Translations under genes and position numbers: made by a program
Notes under the pieces: generated by a model
What the model saw: the letters and a program-made list of their open reading frames with translations, nothing else
Database searches by the model: none
Told to the model about the DNA's origin: nothing
Part shown: positions 1-7,106 of the stretch, in pieces
Layout: each line of letters starts with the position of its first letter
Position numbering within the stretch: the first letter of the stretch is position 1
From: Rhizobacter sp. SG703
GTDB lineage: Bacteria; Pseudomonadota; Gammaproteobacteria; Burkholderiales; Burkholderiaceae_C
Direction of reading: 5' to 3'
Assembly (NCBI RefSeq): GCF_012275445.1
Contig: NZ_JAAZQK010000015.1
Location: 108,143 to 172,142, forward strand
Length of the DNA: 64,000 nucleotides

Positions 1-756
1 GCGGCCGACGGCTTCGTGCGGCTGCGCGAACTGCGCGACCCGACCGCCTTCTACGTCGCCTACGACTGGCATGCCGGCCGCACGCTGGCGCAGTGGATCG
101 AGGCGGGCGAGCGCGGCAGCGTCGGCGACGCGGTCGATGGCGCGATCGCGATCACCGCCGCACTGGCGCGCCTGCACCGGCTGGGCGTCGTGCACCGCGA
201 CGTGAAACCGGCCAACCTGCACCGCGGCGACGACGGCCAGTGGCGCCTGCTCGACCTGGGCGTCGCCGTCTCGGGCCGCGAGCCGCGCGTGCTGCGCAGC
301 CTGCATGCCGGCACGCCGAGCTACATGAACCCCGAGCAGTGGGCGAGCGACGACAACGCGGCCGGCGAGGCGGCCAGCGCGCGCAGCGACCTGTTCGCGC
401 TCGGCGTCACGCTGTACCAATGGCTGACCGGCCGGCTGCCGTACGGCGAAGTGCAGCCCTACCAGCGCGGGCGCTTCCGCAGCGATCCGAAGCCGCCGTC
501 GCGGCTGCGTCCCGAGGTGCCGATCTGGCTCGACCACGTGGTGCTGAAGGCGGTCGCGCTCGATGCCCGCCAGCGTTTCGAGACCGCCGAGGAACTGCTG
601 CTCGCGCTGCAGCGCGGCGCGTCGCGCCAACTCGCCGCGCCGCCCGCCACGCCGCTCGCGCAGCGCGACCCGCGGCTGATGCTGCGCATCGCGCTCGGCA
701 TCTCGGTGCTGCTGAACCTGCTGCTCGTCTACTGGCTGCTGTTCCTGCCGCGGTGA
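1..756 (+). CDS. Ser/Thr protein kinase, C-terminal part (5' end outside window)
   Basis: The open frame runs in from the left edge, so the N-terminus is missing. The visible part is a Hanks-type kinase catalytic half: the catalytic loop HRDVKPANL, a DLG triplet where DFG is usual, then an activation segment with GTPSYMNPEQW. A proline-rich linker follows, and a hydrophobic helix near the C-terminus (LGISVLLNLLLVYWLLFL) suggests a membrane anchor. Its neighbour is a convergent nitrate transporter gene. From memory, kinase or kinase/phosphatase fusions often sit beside assimilatory nitrate transporters in Burkholderiales, so the missing part could include a PP2C-type phosphatase domain. That is inference. 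The kinase family call is firm; the substrate is unknown. Confidence 0.85.
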   Translation, partial: AADGFVRLRELRDPTAFYVAYDWHAGRTLAQWIEAGERGSVGDAVDGAIAITAALARLHRLGVVHRDVKPANLHRGDDGQWRLLDLGVAVSGREPRVLRSLHAGTPSYMNPEQWASDDNAAGEAASARSDLFALGVTLYQWLTGRLPYGEVQPYQRGRFRSDPKPPSRLRPEVPIWLDHVVLKAVALDARQRFETAEELLLALQRGASRQLAAPPATPLAQRDPRLMLRIALGISVLLNLLLVYWLLFLPR

Positions 757-762
757 GTTTTT

Positions 763-826
763 CCCGTTCGCCCTGGGCAGGGCACCGGCGTTGTGCGTGG
801 CCTTCGACAGGCTCGGTCCGAACGGG
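763..826. repeat. Short intergenic palindromic repeat (CCCGTTCrCCCTGrGC family), copy 1
   Basis: An 8-bp inverted repeat, CCCGTTCG at 763-770 and CGAACGGG at 819-826, bounds this element between the convergent kinase and transporter genes. The left end, CCCGTTCGCCCTGGGCAGGG, matches the left end of the element at 14127 at 18 of 20 positions. Elements of this kind are common between genes in Burkholderiales genomes. In this position it could act as a transcript-end hairpin for both convergent genes. Confidence 0.6.
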
Positions 827-830
827 TTGT

Positions 831-2108
831 TCATCGGCCGGCCTTGTGCGGCTGCAGGCGCGTGGTGCGCAATCCGAGGTCGGCGGCTTGCGCCACCGGC
901 CGCGCGCGCCCGCCTTTCTCGGCCCAGGTGCGGGTCCAGCGGATCTGCAGCGCGCGCATCACCGCCAGCATCACCAGCGCCAACGCAGCGAACAGCGCGA
1001 AGCCCCAGGCGTAGGTGCCGAGGTACTGCTTCGACAAGCCCATCGCGTTCGGCACCAGTCCGCCGCCGAGCGCGCCGATCTCGCCGATCATCGAACCGGC
1101 CACCGCGGTCGCCATCGGCCAGCGCAGCGGCACCAGCTGGAACAGCGCGCCGTTGCCGGCGCCGAGCGCGGCGAAGCACAGCATCAGCAGCAGCGTGGTG
1201 GCGGCCAGCGAGCCGGTGGCCAGGCCCGTCAGTGCCAGGCAGACGGCCACCACCAGCAGCACCACCGTCAGCGTGTTGACGCCGCCCCAGCGGTCGGACA
1301 GCCAGCCGCCGACCACGCGCAGTGCGGCGCCCATGAAGGCCGCCAGCATCGTCAGCTGGCCCGCCTGCACCTTGCTGACGCCGAACTGGTCGTGGTAGTA
1401 CGACGGCAGGAAGGTGGTCAGCCCGATGAAGCCGCCGAAGGTCACCGCGTAGATCAGGCTGAAGGCCCAGCCGTCGCCTTCGAACAGGCAGGCGATGTGC
1501 TCGCGCAGGCTCGCATGGCTGTCGACGTCGGGCGGCTCCTTCGCGAACACGATCATCACGAGCATCGGGATCGCGATCGCCGCGGCCGCGACGCCGTACA
1601 CCGCCTGCCAGCCCAGCCACTGCGCAAGCGGCGGCGCGACCAGCACCGACACCGCGGTGCCGACGTTGCCGGCGCCGACCAGCCCCATCGCGAGGCCTTT
1701 GTGCTGCGGCGGGAACCAGCCGGCGCCGAGCGACAGCGCGACGCCGAAGCTCGCACCGGCGATGCCCAGCAGCACGCCCATCGCGAGCAGGTCGTTGAAG
1801 CTGTGCACGAAGAAGAAGCCGAACAGCATCGCGACCGCGATCAGCCCCATCTCGACGAGGGTGGCCGACTTGCGGCCGATGTACTGCGCCAGCACGCCGA
1901 GCGGGAAGCGCATCAGCGCGCCGGCGATGATCGGCACCGACAGCATCAGGCCCTTCTGCGCCGGCGACAGCGAGAAGGTCTCGCTGATGAACGGCGCCAT
2001 CGCGCCGTTCAGCACCCAGATGCAGCAGGAGAACGCGAAATACAGGAAGGCCGAGAACAGCGTCGGGCCGTGGCCCGCGCGCAGGAAGCTCTTGAACGAG
2101 GTTGACAT
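831..2108 (-). CDS. NarK/NasA-type nitrate/nitrite transporter (MFS)
   Basis: A polytopic major facilitator protein of about 425 residues with roughly 12 hydrophobic segments. The N-terminal region (FCIWVLNGAMAPFI-like, then a GxxxRxxxG loop) resembles the NarK/NasA nitrate transporters, which move nitrate or nitrite across the inner membrane. I chose the ATG at 2108 because family members begin just before the SFKSFLRAGH stretch; an in-frame ATG lies 36 bp further upstream. The last residues are weakly conserved. Its divergent neighbour is a nitrate-type ANTAR regulator, supporting a role in nitrate assimilation. The family is clear; nitrate versus nitrite specificity is not. Confidence 0.85.
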   Translation of the reverse strand: MSTSFKSFLRAGHGPTLFSAFLYFAFSCCIWVLNGAMAPFISETFSLSPAQKGLMLSVPIIAGALMRFPLGVLAQYIGRKSATLVEMGLIAVAMLFGFFFVHSFNDLLAMGVLLGIAGASFGVALSLGAGWFPPQHKGLAMGLVGAGNVGTAVSVLVAPPLAQWLGWQAVYGVAAAAIAIPMLVMIVFAKEPPDVDSHASLREHIACLFEGDGWAFSLIYAVTFGGFIGLTTFLPSYYHDQFGVSKVQAGQLTMLAAFMGAALRVVGGWLSDRWGGVNTLTVVLLVVAVCLALTGLATGSLAATTLLLMLCFAALGAGNGALFQLVPLRWPMATAVAGSMIGEIGALGGGLVPNAMGLSKQYLGTYAWGFALFAALALVMLAVMRALQIRWTRTWAEKGGRARPVAQAADLGLRTTRLQPHKAGR

Positions 2109-2329
2109 GTGCAGCGCCGAAGCTGTTGGCACATGAATGCCCACATCGTCATGAGCATCACCCGCGGTGCGGTGGCAAGGTCGGGTGCAGCGTCACACCC
2201 GACGCCTTCGTTGCAAGCGCCGTGCCAACGGCATGCGCTGCCGCGCTGGTATGGTTCGGTCCTTGCACGATGCATCACGATTTCTGCTTGTTCTTCCTCT
2301 GACGGCGGCTGCGCCACATCGACCTTCCA
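2109..2329. promoter_or_regulatory. Divergent control region between nitrate transporter and ANTAR regulator
   Basis: This 221 bp gap must hold promoters and leaders for both divergent genes. It contains a perfect 8-bp hairpin (GTCGGGTG at 2180-2187, CACCCGAC at 2196-2203, loop of 8). I could not find the pair of A-x-x-G-x-x hexaloop hairpins expected for an ANTAR target, nor a T-tract terminator on either strand. Whether the adjacent regulator acts here is therefore open. Confidence 0.4.
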
Positions 2330-3604
2330 ATGACTTCTGCGCTGATCCTGCTCGGTCCGTCCCAGGGGCTGCCTGCGTTGCAGGCCGACCTGCAATCGAG
2401 CGGGATTCACGTGCTTGGTGCGGTGGCCTGCGGCAACTTGGTGCGGGAAGCCGTCCGCCTCGGGCCGGACGTGCTGGTCTGCCACGACGCGCCGGGCGAT
2501 GCGGCGGTGTTCGACGCCTGCGCGCTGCTGGCCGCGACCGCGCCGCGGCCGGTGGTGCTGTTCACGCAGGACCCCGACGCGCAGAAGATCGAGCGCGCGC
2601 TCGCCAGCGGCATTCACGCCTATGTCGTCAACGGCTATGCGCCGGCGCGGCTGCGGCCGGTGCTGCAGCTCGCGCAGGCGCGCTTCGAGCACGAGCAGAA
2701 GCGGCAGGCGGCGCTCGACGACGTGACGCACCGCTTCGAGGAGCGCAAGCTGGTCGACCGCGCGAAGGGCATCCTGATGCGGGCGCGCCAGGTGTCCGAG
2801 GACGAAGCCTTCCGCGTGCTGCGCACGGCCTCGATGCACAGCAACCAGCGCGTCGGCCAGGTGTCGCAGCAGGTGATCGAGGCGGCGCGCTATGCCGAGG
2901 CGGTGAACCGGGCCGGGCAGCTGCGCATGCTGTCGCAGCGCGTCGTCAAGCTGTATGCGCTGAGCGCGCTCGGCGTCGACAGCGGCGCGCACGCCGGGCT
3001 GCTGGACGAATCCTGCGCTCGCGTCGATGCGAATGTGATGGCCTTGCGCAAGGCGGTGTCGCAGGCCACATTCGGCGACCTGCTGAGCGCGGTCGAGGTG
3101 CCGTGGCAGCGGCTGAAGGCGGCGATCGCCGACCCGCCCGAGCGCGCACGGGTGGCCGACGTCGACGTGCTGGCCGAACGCGTGCTGCAGCAGGCCGACC
3201 AGCTCACCAGCAACCTCGAGACCGCCGGGCTGGTCGCGACGCTGCATGTGCTGAACGTCTGCGGGCGCCAGCGCATGCTGTCGCAGCGCTGGGCCAAGCA
3301 GGTGCTGCTGGGCGAACTGCTCGTCGGCGACGCGGCGGCGCGGGCCCGGGCGATCGGCGACGAGGCGGGCGGCGCATTCGACGACGCGATGCGCTACCTC
3401 GACGACATCCCGCTGAGCACGCACGACATCCGCGAATCGCTGGCCGCGGCCCGCGACGCCTGGCTGGCGCTGACGCGCGCCGGCGGCCAGGTCGCTGCGC
3501 TGCCGGGGCGCCGCGCGCTCGGCGAGGCCAGCGAGACGCTGCTCGCGGTGTTCGAGCAGCTGACCAGCCAGTACGAGCGCAGCATGCAGGTGCTGATGGG
3601 ATAG
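2330..3604 (+). CDS. Receiver-like/ANTAR/PilJ-type fused regulator (probable nitrate-responsive antiterminator)
   Basis: A 424-residue soluble protein with three parts. Residues 1-115 look like a response-regulator receiver, with D53 the only obvious candidate phospho-acceptor. Residues 125-187 are an ANTAR RNA-binding domain (RKLVDRAKGILMRARQ, then helices). Residues 190-424 are a PilJ-type sensing region with two copies of the RMLSQR signature, GQLRMLSQR at 196-204 and GRQRMLSQR at 312-320. PilJ/NIT-type domains sense nitrate in NarX-like and NasR proteins, and ANTAR domains cause transcription antitermination by binding paired RNA hairpins. No signal peptide or membrane segment is visible, so sensing would be cytoplasmic. 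It lies divergent to a nitrate transporter gene. The target RNA is not identified. Confidence 0.85.
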   Translation: MTSALILLGPSQGLPALQADLQSSGIHVLGAVACGNLVREAVRLGPDVLVCHDAPGDAAVFDACALLAATAPRPVVLFTQDPDAQKIERALASGIHAYVVNGYAPARLRPVLQLAQARFEHEQKRQAALDDVTHRFEERKLVDRAKGILMRARQVSEDEAFRVLRTASMHSNQRVGQVSQQVIEAARYAEAVNRAGQLRMLSQRVVKLYALSALGVDSGAHAGLLDESCARVDANVMALRKAVSQATFGDLLSAVEVPWQRLKAAIADPPERARVADVDVLAERVLQQADQLTSNLETAGLVATLHVLNVCGRQRMLSQRWAKQVLLGELLVGDAAARARAIGDEAGGAFDDAMRYLDDIPLSTHDIRESLAAARDAWLALTRAGGQVAALPGRRALGEASETLLAVFEQLTSQYERSMQVLMG

Positions 3605-3769
3605 GGCCCGATGGGACAGTGCGGGGGGTAAAGCTGCTCGAAAACCCCCGATCTCGGGGGGGCGGTGCAACTCCGTGCCGCTATGATGACCAGAAGAGAC
3701 ATGGGAAGCGGCTGAACGGGGGTGAAGAGGACGCCCGGCCGCTTCAAAGCAGCACACCCGACCCATCGC
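3605..3769 (+). promoter_or_regulatory. Structured leader with mutually exclusive hairpins before the GGDEF-like gene
   Basis: Three structures lie between the ANTAR gene and the next start codon. CCCCCG at 3645-3650 can pair with CGGGGG upstream (3622-3627) or downstream (3655-3660), so two helices exclude each other. A 7-bp stem with a six-base loop AACTCC follows at 3662-3681. An 8-bp stem (GAAGCGGC at 3705-3712 with GCCGCTTC at 3738-3745) encloses a smaller hairpin. No T-tract follows, so no intrinsic terminator is evident. I could not match it to a known riboswitch class. The function is unknown; a switch acting on the PAS-GGDEF gene is inference. Confidence 0.4.
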
Positions 3770-4804
3770 ATGACTGAAACCAAGCCCTTGGCCGTGCCTG
3801 CCCGCGTGGACAACGCGCGCGCGCTCACTGCGTCGCTCGGGCTCGCGCCCCAGGCGCTCGGGGCCCTGGTGTTCACGCTGGCCGACCGGCTGGACGCCCC
3901 GCTGGCCATCAAGGAAATCGCCTCCGGCCGCTACGTCTACGCCAACAGCCGCATGGACACGCTGGTCGGCCGCACCGCCGACGGCCTGACCGACGAAGAC
4001 TGGCTCGACCCGGGCCAGGCCGCGACGCTGCGCACCGCCGACCAGTCGGCGATGGTGCAGACGCTGCCGCAGGTCAGCGAGCACCGCATCGAACGCAAGG
4101 GCGGCCGGCGCGAATTCAGCGTGACCCGCCAGGCGCTCGCGGCGCAAGACGGCGGCGCGCCGCGCTACCTGTGCTGCCTGTGGCTCGACCAGACCACGCA
4201 GCGCCAGCACGAGACCCAGCTGCAGCTCGCGCTGCAGCAGCTGGAGCAGCAGCAGCAGGCGAGCGAAGCCTTCCGCCGCGAGATGCAGGACCAGGGGCTG
4301 CGCGACACCGTGACCGGGCTGTACCAGCGGGCGCACTTCGACGACCAGCTGCGCCGCGAGGTCGACCTGTCGTCGCGCGAGCACCGCGAGTTCGCGCTGG
4401 TGTCGGTGGCGCTCGATCCGCTCGCGGACGACGTCAAGGCCGCGGGCCCCGAAGCGCGGCAGCGCGTGCTGGAGGCGCTGGGCCGGCTGCTGCGCAGCAA
4501 CACCCGGGCGATGGATGCGTCGTGCCGGTTGGAGGAAGACCTGTTCGCGGTGCTGCTGTCGGGCGTCGGCCTGGCGACTGCCCATGCGCGCATGGAAGGC
4601 CTGCGCCGCCAGTGCGCGACGCAGATCGTGATGCTGAACGGCCGCGACCTCGGCTTCACGGTGTCGATGGGCGTCGCGAGCTTCCCGCACACCGCGCACA
4701 CGCAGGAAGAGCTGCTGAACGCCGCCGACGCGGCATTGGCCGAGGCACGGCGCCGCGGCGGCAACCATGTGACGCTCGCGAGCATCCGCTTCGAGATGTC
4801 GTGA
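3770..4804 (+). CDS. PAS and degenerate GGDEF-domain protein
   Basis: A 344-residue soluble protein. Residues 35-135 form a PAS-like domain, 140-175 a glutamine-rich coiled coil, and 176-340 a GGDEF fold (DTVTGLYQR at the start, SMGVAS and AADAALAEARRRGGN near the end). The active-site motif reads EEDLF at 255-259 instead of GGDEF, so both glycines and the catalytic Glu are lost and diguanylate cyclase activity is unlikely. It could instead bind a nucleotide or a partner. I prefer the ATG at 3770; the frame also opens at a GTG 48 bp upstream, which lies inside the predicted leader hairpin. Confidence 0.8.
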   Translation: MTETKPLAVPARVDNARALTASLGLAPQALGALVFTLADRLDAPLAIKEIASGRYVYANSRMDTLVGRTADGLTDEDWLDPGQAATLRTADQSAMVQTLPQVSEHRIERKGGRREFSVTRQALAAQDGGAPRYLCCLWLDQTTQRQHETQLQLALQQLEQQQQASEAFRREMQDQGLRDTVTGLYQRAHFDDQLRREVDLSSREHREFALVSVALDPLADDVKAAGPEARQRVLEALGRLLRSNTRAMDASCRLEEDLFAVLLSGVGLATAHARMEGLRRQCATQIVMLNGRDLGFTVSMGVASFPHTAHTQEELLNAADAALAEARRRGGNHVTLASIRFEMS

Positions 4805-4834
4805 GTTCTTCGGGGCCCGGATGCCGATCCGGGT

Positions 4835-5659
4835 TCAGCTCAATCCTTTGATGCCTTTGTAGAGCATGTAGCTCGCCAGGCTGTACAGCAGGATCGCGAA
4901 CACCCGCTTCAGCTTCGTGGTGTCGATCCGGTGCGCGGTGCGCGCGCCGAGCGGTGCCGTCGTCACGCTCGCGACCGCGATCACCAGCAGCGCCGGCAGG
5001 TAGATGAAGCCCAGCGTGCCCGGCGGCATGTCGTGCAGCGACCAGCCGGCGACGACGTAGCCGACGGTGCCGGCCAGCGCGATCGGAAAGCCCAGCGCCG
5101 CCGAGGTCGCGACCGCGGTGCGGATCGGCACGTTGCACCAGGTCATGAACGGCACCGACACGAAGGCCCCGCCGGCACCGACCAGCGACGACAGCGTACC
5201 GATCACGCCGCCCGCGCCGAACATGCCGGCGCCCCGCGGCAGCTGGCGCGTCGGCTTGGGTTTCTTGTCGAGGAACATCTGCGTGGCCGAGAAGCCGATG
5301 AACGCCGCGAACAGCAGCAGCAGCCAGTGGGCCGGCAGCGCCTTCGCGATCTGCGCGCCGAGCAGCGAGCCGAGCACGATGCCCGGCGCCAGCAGCTTGA
5401 CGATGTCCCAGCGCACGCCGCCGCGCTGGTGGTGGGCGCGCACCGACGAGATCGACGTGAAGCAGATCGTCGTCAGCGAGGTCGCGACCGCCATCTTCAC
5501 GATGTAGGCCTCGGGGAAGCCCTTCAACGTCAGCAGCAGCGTCATGAACGGCACCAGCATCGCGCCGCCGCCGACGCCGAGCAGCCCGGCCAGGAAGCCG
5601 GTGAATGAACCCAGGAGCAGCAGTTCGAGGATGAGTTGCCAGCCCAGGCCGAAGCTCAT
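4835..5659 (-). CDS. TauE/SafE-family sulfite exporter-like membrane protein
   Basis: A 274-residue integral membrane protein with about eight hydrophobic segments arranged as two repeats. The glycine-rich GFLAGLLGVGGG near residues 21-32 and its second-half counterpart GVIGTLSSLVGAGG are typical of TauE/SafE permeases. Family members export sulfite, sulfoacetate or other small organic anions, and some are uncharacterised. The neighbours (EVE-domain gene upstream on the same strand, GGDEF-like gene convergent) do not reveal the substrate. An 80 bp palindromic repeat separates it from the EVE gene, so co-transcription is possible but uncertain. Confidence 0.85.
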   Translation of the reverse strand: MSFGLGWQLILELLLLGSFTGFLAGLLGVGGGAMLVPFMTLLLTLKGFPEAYIVKMAVATSLTTICFTSISSVRAHHQRGGVRWDIVKLLAPGIVLGSLLGAQIAKALPAHWLLLLFAAFIGFSATQMFLDKKPKPTRQLPRGAGMFGAGGVIGTLSSLVGAGGAFVSVPFMTWCNVPIRTAVATSAALGFPIALAGTVGYVVAGWSLHDMPPGTLGFIYLPALLVIAVASVTTAPLGARTAHRIDTTKLKRVFAILLYSLASYMLYKGIKGLS

Positions 5660-5663
5660 GACA

Positions 5664-5743
5664 GCCCCTCGCTCGATGAGTACATCGAGCGATCCCCCGG
5701 GGGGATGCGGGCCGGCTTGGGAGCGGCCCGGCGCTCGGCCCGC
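5664..5743. repeat. Structured intergenic repeat with variable-arm hairpin, copy 1
   Basis: The element starts with CCCCTC, then an 8-bp hairpin (GCTCGATG, loop AGTA, CATCGAGC), then GATCCCCC facing GGGGGAT, then a GC-rich segment bounded by GCGGGCC and GGCCCGC. A second copy lies at 29082-29159. The flanking parts are almost identical between copies, while both arms of the first hairpin differ and still pair perfectly, so structure rather than sequence is kept. It sits between the EVE and TauE genes. Confidence 0.75.
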
Positions 5744-5744
5744 G

Positions 5745-6221
5745 TCATCCGGCGGCCTGCGCCAATTGCTTCAGCACGGCCCGCCATTCGTCGGGCGTGA
5801 CCGGCGTGATCGACAGCCGGTTGCCCGGCTTCAGCACCAGCATCGATGCGAGCGCCGGCGATTCGCGCATCTCGCGCAGCGACAGCAGCCGCGTCTTGCG
5901 CTCGAGCGCGACGTCGACATGCCACCAGCGCGGCTTGTCGGCCGTTGCCTTCGCGTCGACGTACGGGCTGGACGGATCGAACTGCGTCGCGTCGAGGGAG
6001 GGCTCTCCAGCCACGCGCGCCAACCCGGCGATGCCCGGCTCGGGACAGGACGAGTGGTAGAACAGCACGCCGTCGCCGATGCGCATCTGGTCGCGCATGA
6101 AGTTGCGGGCCTGGTAGTTGCGCACCCCGACCCACGGCACGCGCTGCTGCGGCGCGGTAGCCAGGTCGTCGATCGAACACTCGTCGGGCTCGCTCTTCAT
6201 GAGCCAGAACTGTTCGGTCAT
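5745..6221 (-). CDS. EVE domain-containing protein
   Basis: A 158-residue soluble protein that is a single EVE domain (PUA-like fold). The N-terminal FWLMKSEPDECSIDDL, then WVGVRNYQARNFM, a GDGVLFYHSSC strand and a WWHVDV segment are the landmarks of this family, which includes human thymocyte nuclear protein 1. EVE domains bind modified bases in DNA or RNA; the physiological role of stand-alone bacterial copies is unsettled. The gene lies just downstream of the 6S RNA on the same strand, a neighbourhood I recall from other Burkholderiales. The family call is firm. Confidence 0.9.
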   Translation of the reverse strand: MTEQFWLMKSEPDECSIDDLATAPQQRVPWVGVRNYQARNFMRDQMRIGDGVLFYHSSCPEPGIAGLARVAGEPSLDATQFDPSSPYVDAKATADKPRWWHVDVALERKTRLLSLREMRESPALASMLVLKPGNRLSITPVTPDEWRAVLKQLAQAAG

Positions 6222-6246
6222 GGTGCTGCAGCAGGAAGAAAAATAA

Positions 6247-6427
6247 GGTGTCCGTCACGCACCGTGAGCCGCATTCCTGAACCCAGGCAGTTCAGGTGGG
6301 CGAGGTCAGCCGGGCTTCGGGTTCATCTGACGCGAGACGATCACACCAACCGGGCGATGTTCCAAGCCCTTGCTCATAAGAGCATCGGTTCAAGGAAATA
6401 TAAAACTCACGCGAACGCAACGGACCC
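6247..6427 (-). ncRNA. ssrS: 6S RNA
   Basis: On the minus strand, directly after zapA, lies an RNA of about 181 nt. The ends pair: GTCCGT near the 5' end with ACGGAC near the 3' end, followed by a long imperfect stem (CGCGTGAG against CTCACGGTGCG). The internal segments CCTTGAACCGAT, CGGTTGGTG and CACCTGAAC with GGGTTCAGG correspond to the conserved segments of E. coli 6S RNA. The zapA-ssrS order is also the standard one. 6S RNA binds RNA polymerase holoenzyme in stationary phase by mimicking an open promoter. The ends are estimated from pairing. A TAGAAT box lies about 6 bp upstream of the proposed 5' end. Confidence 0.88.
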
Positions 6428-6431
6428 GAAG

Positions 6432-6437
6432 AATTCT
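6432..6437 (-). promoter_or_regulatory. Putative -10 element of 6S RNA
   Basis: TAGAAT on the minus strand lies about 6 bp upstream of the estimated 5' end of the 6S RNA, the right place for a sigma-70 -10 box. No convincing -35 hexamer sits 16-18 bp upstream. It overlaps the short gap after the zapA stop codon. Confidence 0.5.
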
Positions 6438-6467
6438 ACGCGCGTCATTCGCTGCGAGTGTGTCGGT

Positions 6468-6812
6468 TCAAAGCAATTGCCCGTCGGCGCCAAGGGCTTG
6501 GTCGACACGGTGGATCAAAGCGTCTATGTCGATGTCGTCGGCGCTTGAAGACGGTGCGGATGACGCCGACGGCGACACCGCGACCGAAGCAGGCGGCGAC
6601 TTCGGCGCGGCGGGCCGTTCGGCCAGTGCATAGGCCAGGTTCAGCGCCGCCAGCACCGCGATGCGCTCGCGCGCCTTGACGCGGCCGCCGTCGCGGATCG
6701 CGCTCATCTCGCGGTCGACGTTGCCGACTGCTTCGAGCAGCGACGATTCGCCGCCTTCCGGGCAGCCGAGGATGTAGCTCTGCCCCATGATCGTCACTTC
6801 GATCTGCTTCAT
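6468..6812 (-). CDS. zapA: Cell division protein ZapA
   Basis: A 114-residue protein starting MKQIEVTIMGQSYILGCPEG, the typical ZapA opening, followed by the helix with VDREMSAIRDGGRVKARERIAVLAALNLAYAL. ZapA is cytoplasmic, binds FtsZ and promotes bundling of protofilaments at the division site. The C-terminus has an acidic, serine-rich tail, which varies between species. The start overlaps the stop of the upstream zapB-like gene by 4 bp, so the two are translationally coupled, and the 6S RNA gene follows downstream. The call is firm. Confidence 0.93.
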   Translation of the reverse strand: MKQIEVTIMGQSYILGCPEGGESSLLEAVGNVDREMSAIRDGGRVKARERIAVLAALNLAYALAERPAAPKSPPASVAVSPSASSAPSSSADDIDIDALIHRVDQALGADGQLL

Positions 6813-7039
6813 TTGGCGCGGGCTCCGGTGTCGGCACCGACCGCGGCCGGATCGGCCGGCAGGCGCTCGAGCAGCGCATCGATGCGGCCGCGCGCCGCGT
6901 TCAGCCGCGAGCGCAGGTTGTCGCGCTCATGCGTGACGGTCGCGAGTTGTTGTTCCAGCAAGGCGTTGGTGCGCTTCAGTTCATCGTGCCGCAGCAGCAG
7001 CCGCTCGACGCGTTCTGCAAGTTCGTGGATCTTGGCCAT
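6809..7039 (-). CDS. ZapB-like coiled-coil division protein (TIGR02449 family)
   Basis: A 76-residue, almost wholly coiled-coil protein (heptad pattern through HELAERVERLLLRHDELKRT and onward to residue 62), with a short alanine-rich tail. Small coiled-coil proteins of this type are encoded directly upstream of zapA in beta- and gammaproteobacteria and are thought to act with ZapA at the Z-ring, like ZapB. It overlaps zapA by 4 bp. The role is inferred from position and fold rather than from specific residues. Confidence 0.8.
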   Translation of the reverse strand: MAKIHELAERVERLLLRHDELKRTNALLEQQLATVTHERDNLRSRLNAARGRIDALLERLPADPAAVGADTGARAK

Positions 7040-7094
7040 GGCGCACCAATGGTGGATGTGTGGGGCGATTGTAGAGGGGGCGCCGAGGCCTGCT

Positions 7095-7100
7095 TACAAT
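7095..7100 (+). promoter_or_regulatory. Putative -10 element of the cobalamin operon
   Basis: TACAAT lies about 10 bp before the first conserved part of the cobalamin riboswitch. A TTGTAG at 7069-7074 could be the -35 but the 20 bp spacing is too long, so only the -10 is proposed. Confidence 0.45.
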
Positions 7101-7106
7101 CGCGCC

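Noticed and set aside
2180-2203. ANTAR target hairpin in the transporter/regulator gap
   Set aside because: The 8-bp stem has an 8-base loop and no A-x-x-G-x-x hexaloop on either strand, and no T-tract terminator follows.
3605-3769. c-di-GMP (GEMM) riboswitch before the GGDEF-like gene
   Set aside because: The expected conserved blocks of GEMM-I and GEMM-II are absent; only generic hairpins are seen.
2009-4768. Long minus-strand open frame opposite the ANTAR and GGDEF-like genes
   Set aside because: It shows antisense shadow composition; the plus-strand genes have clear domains.
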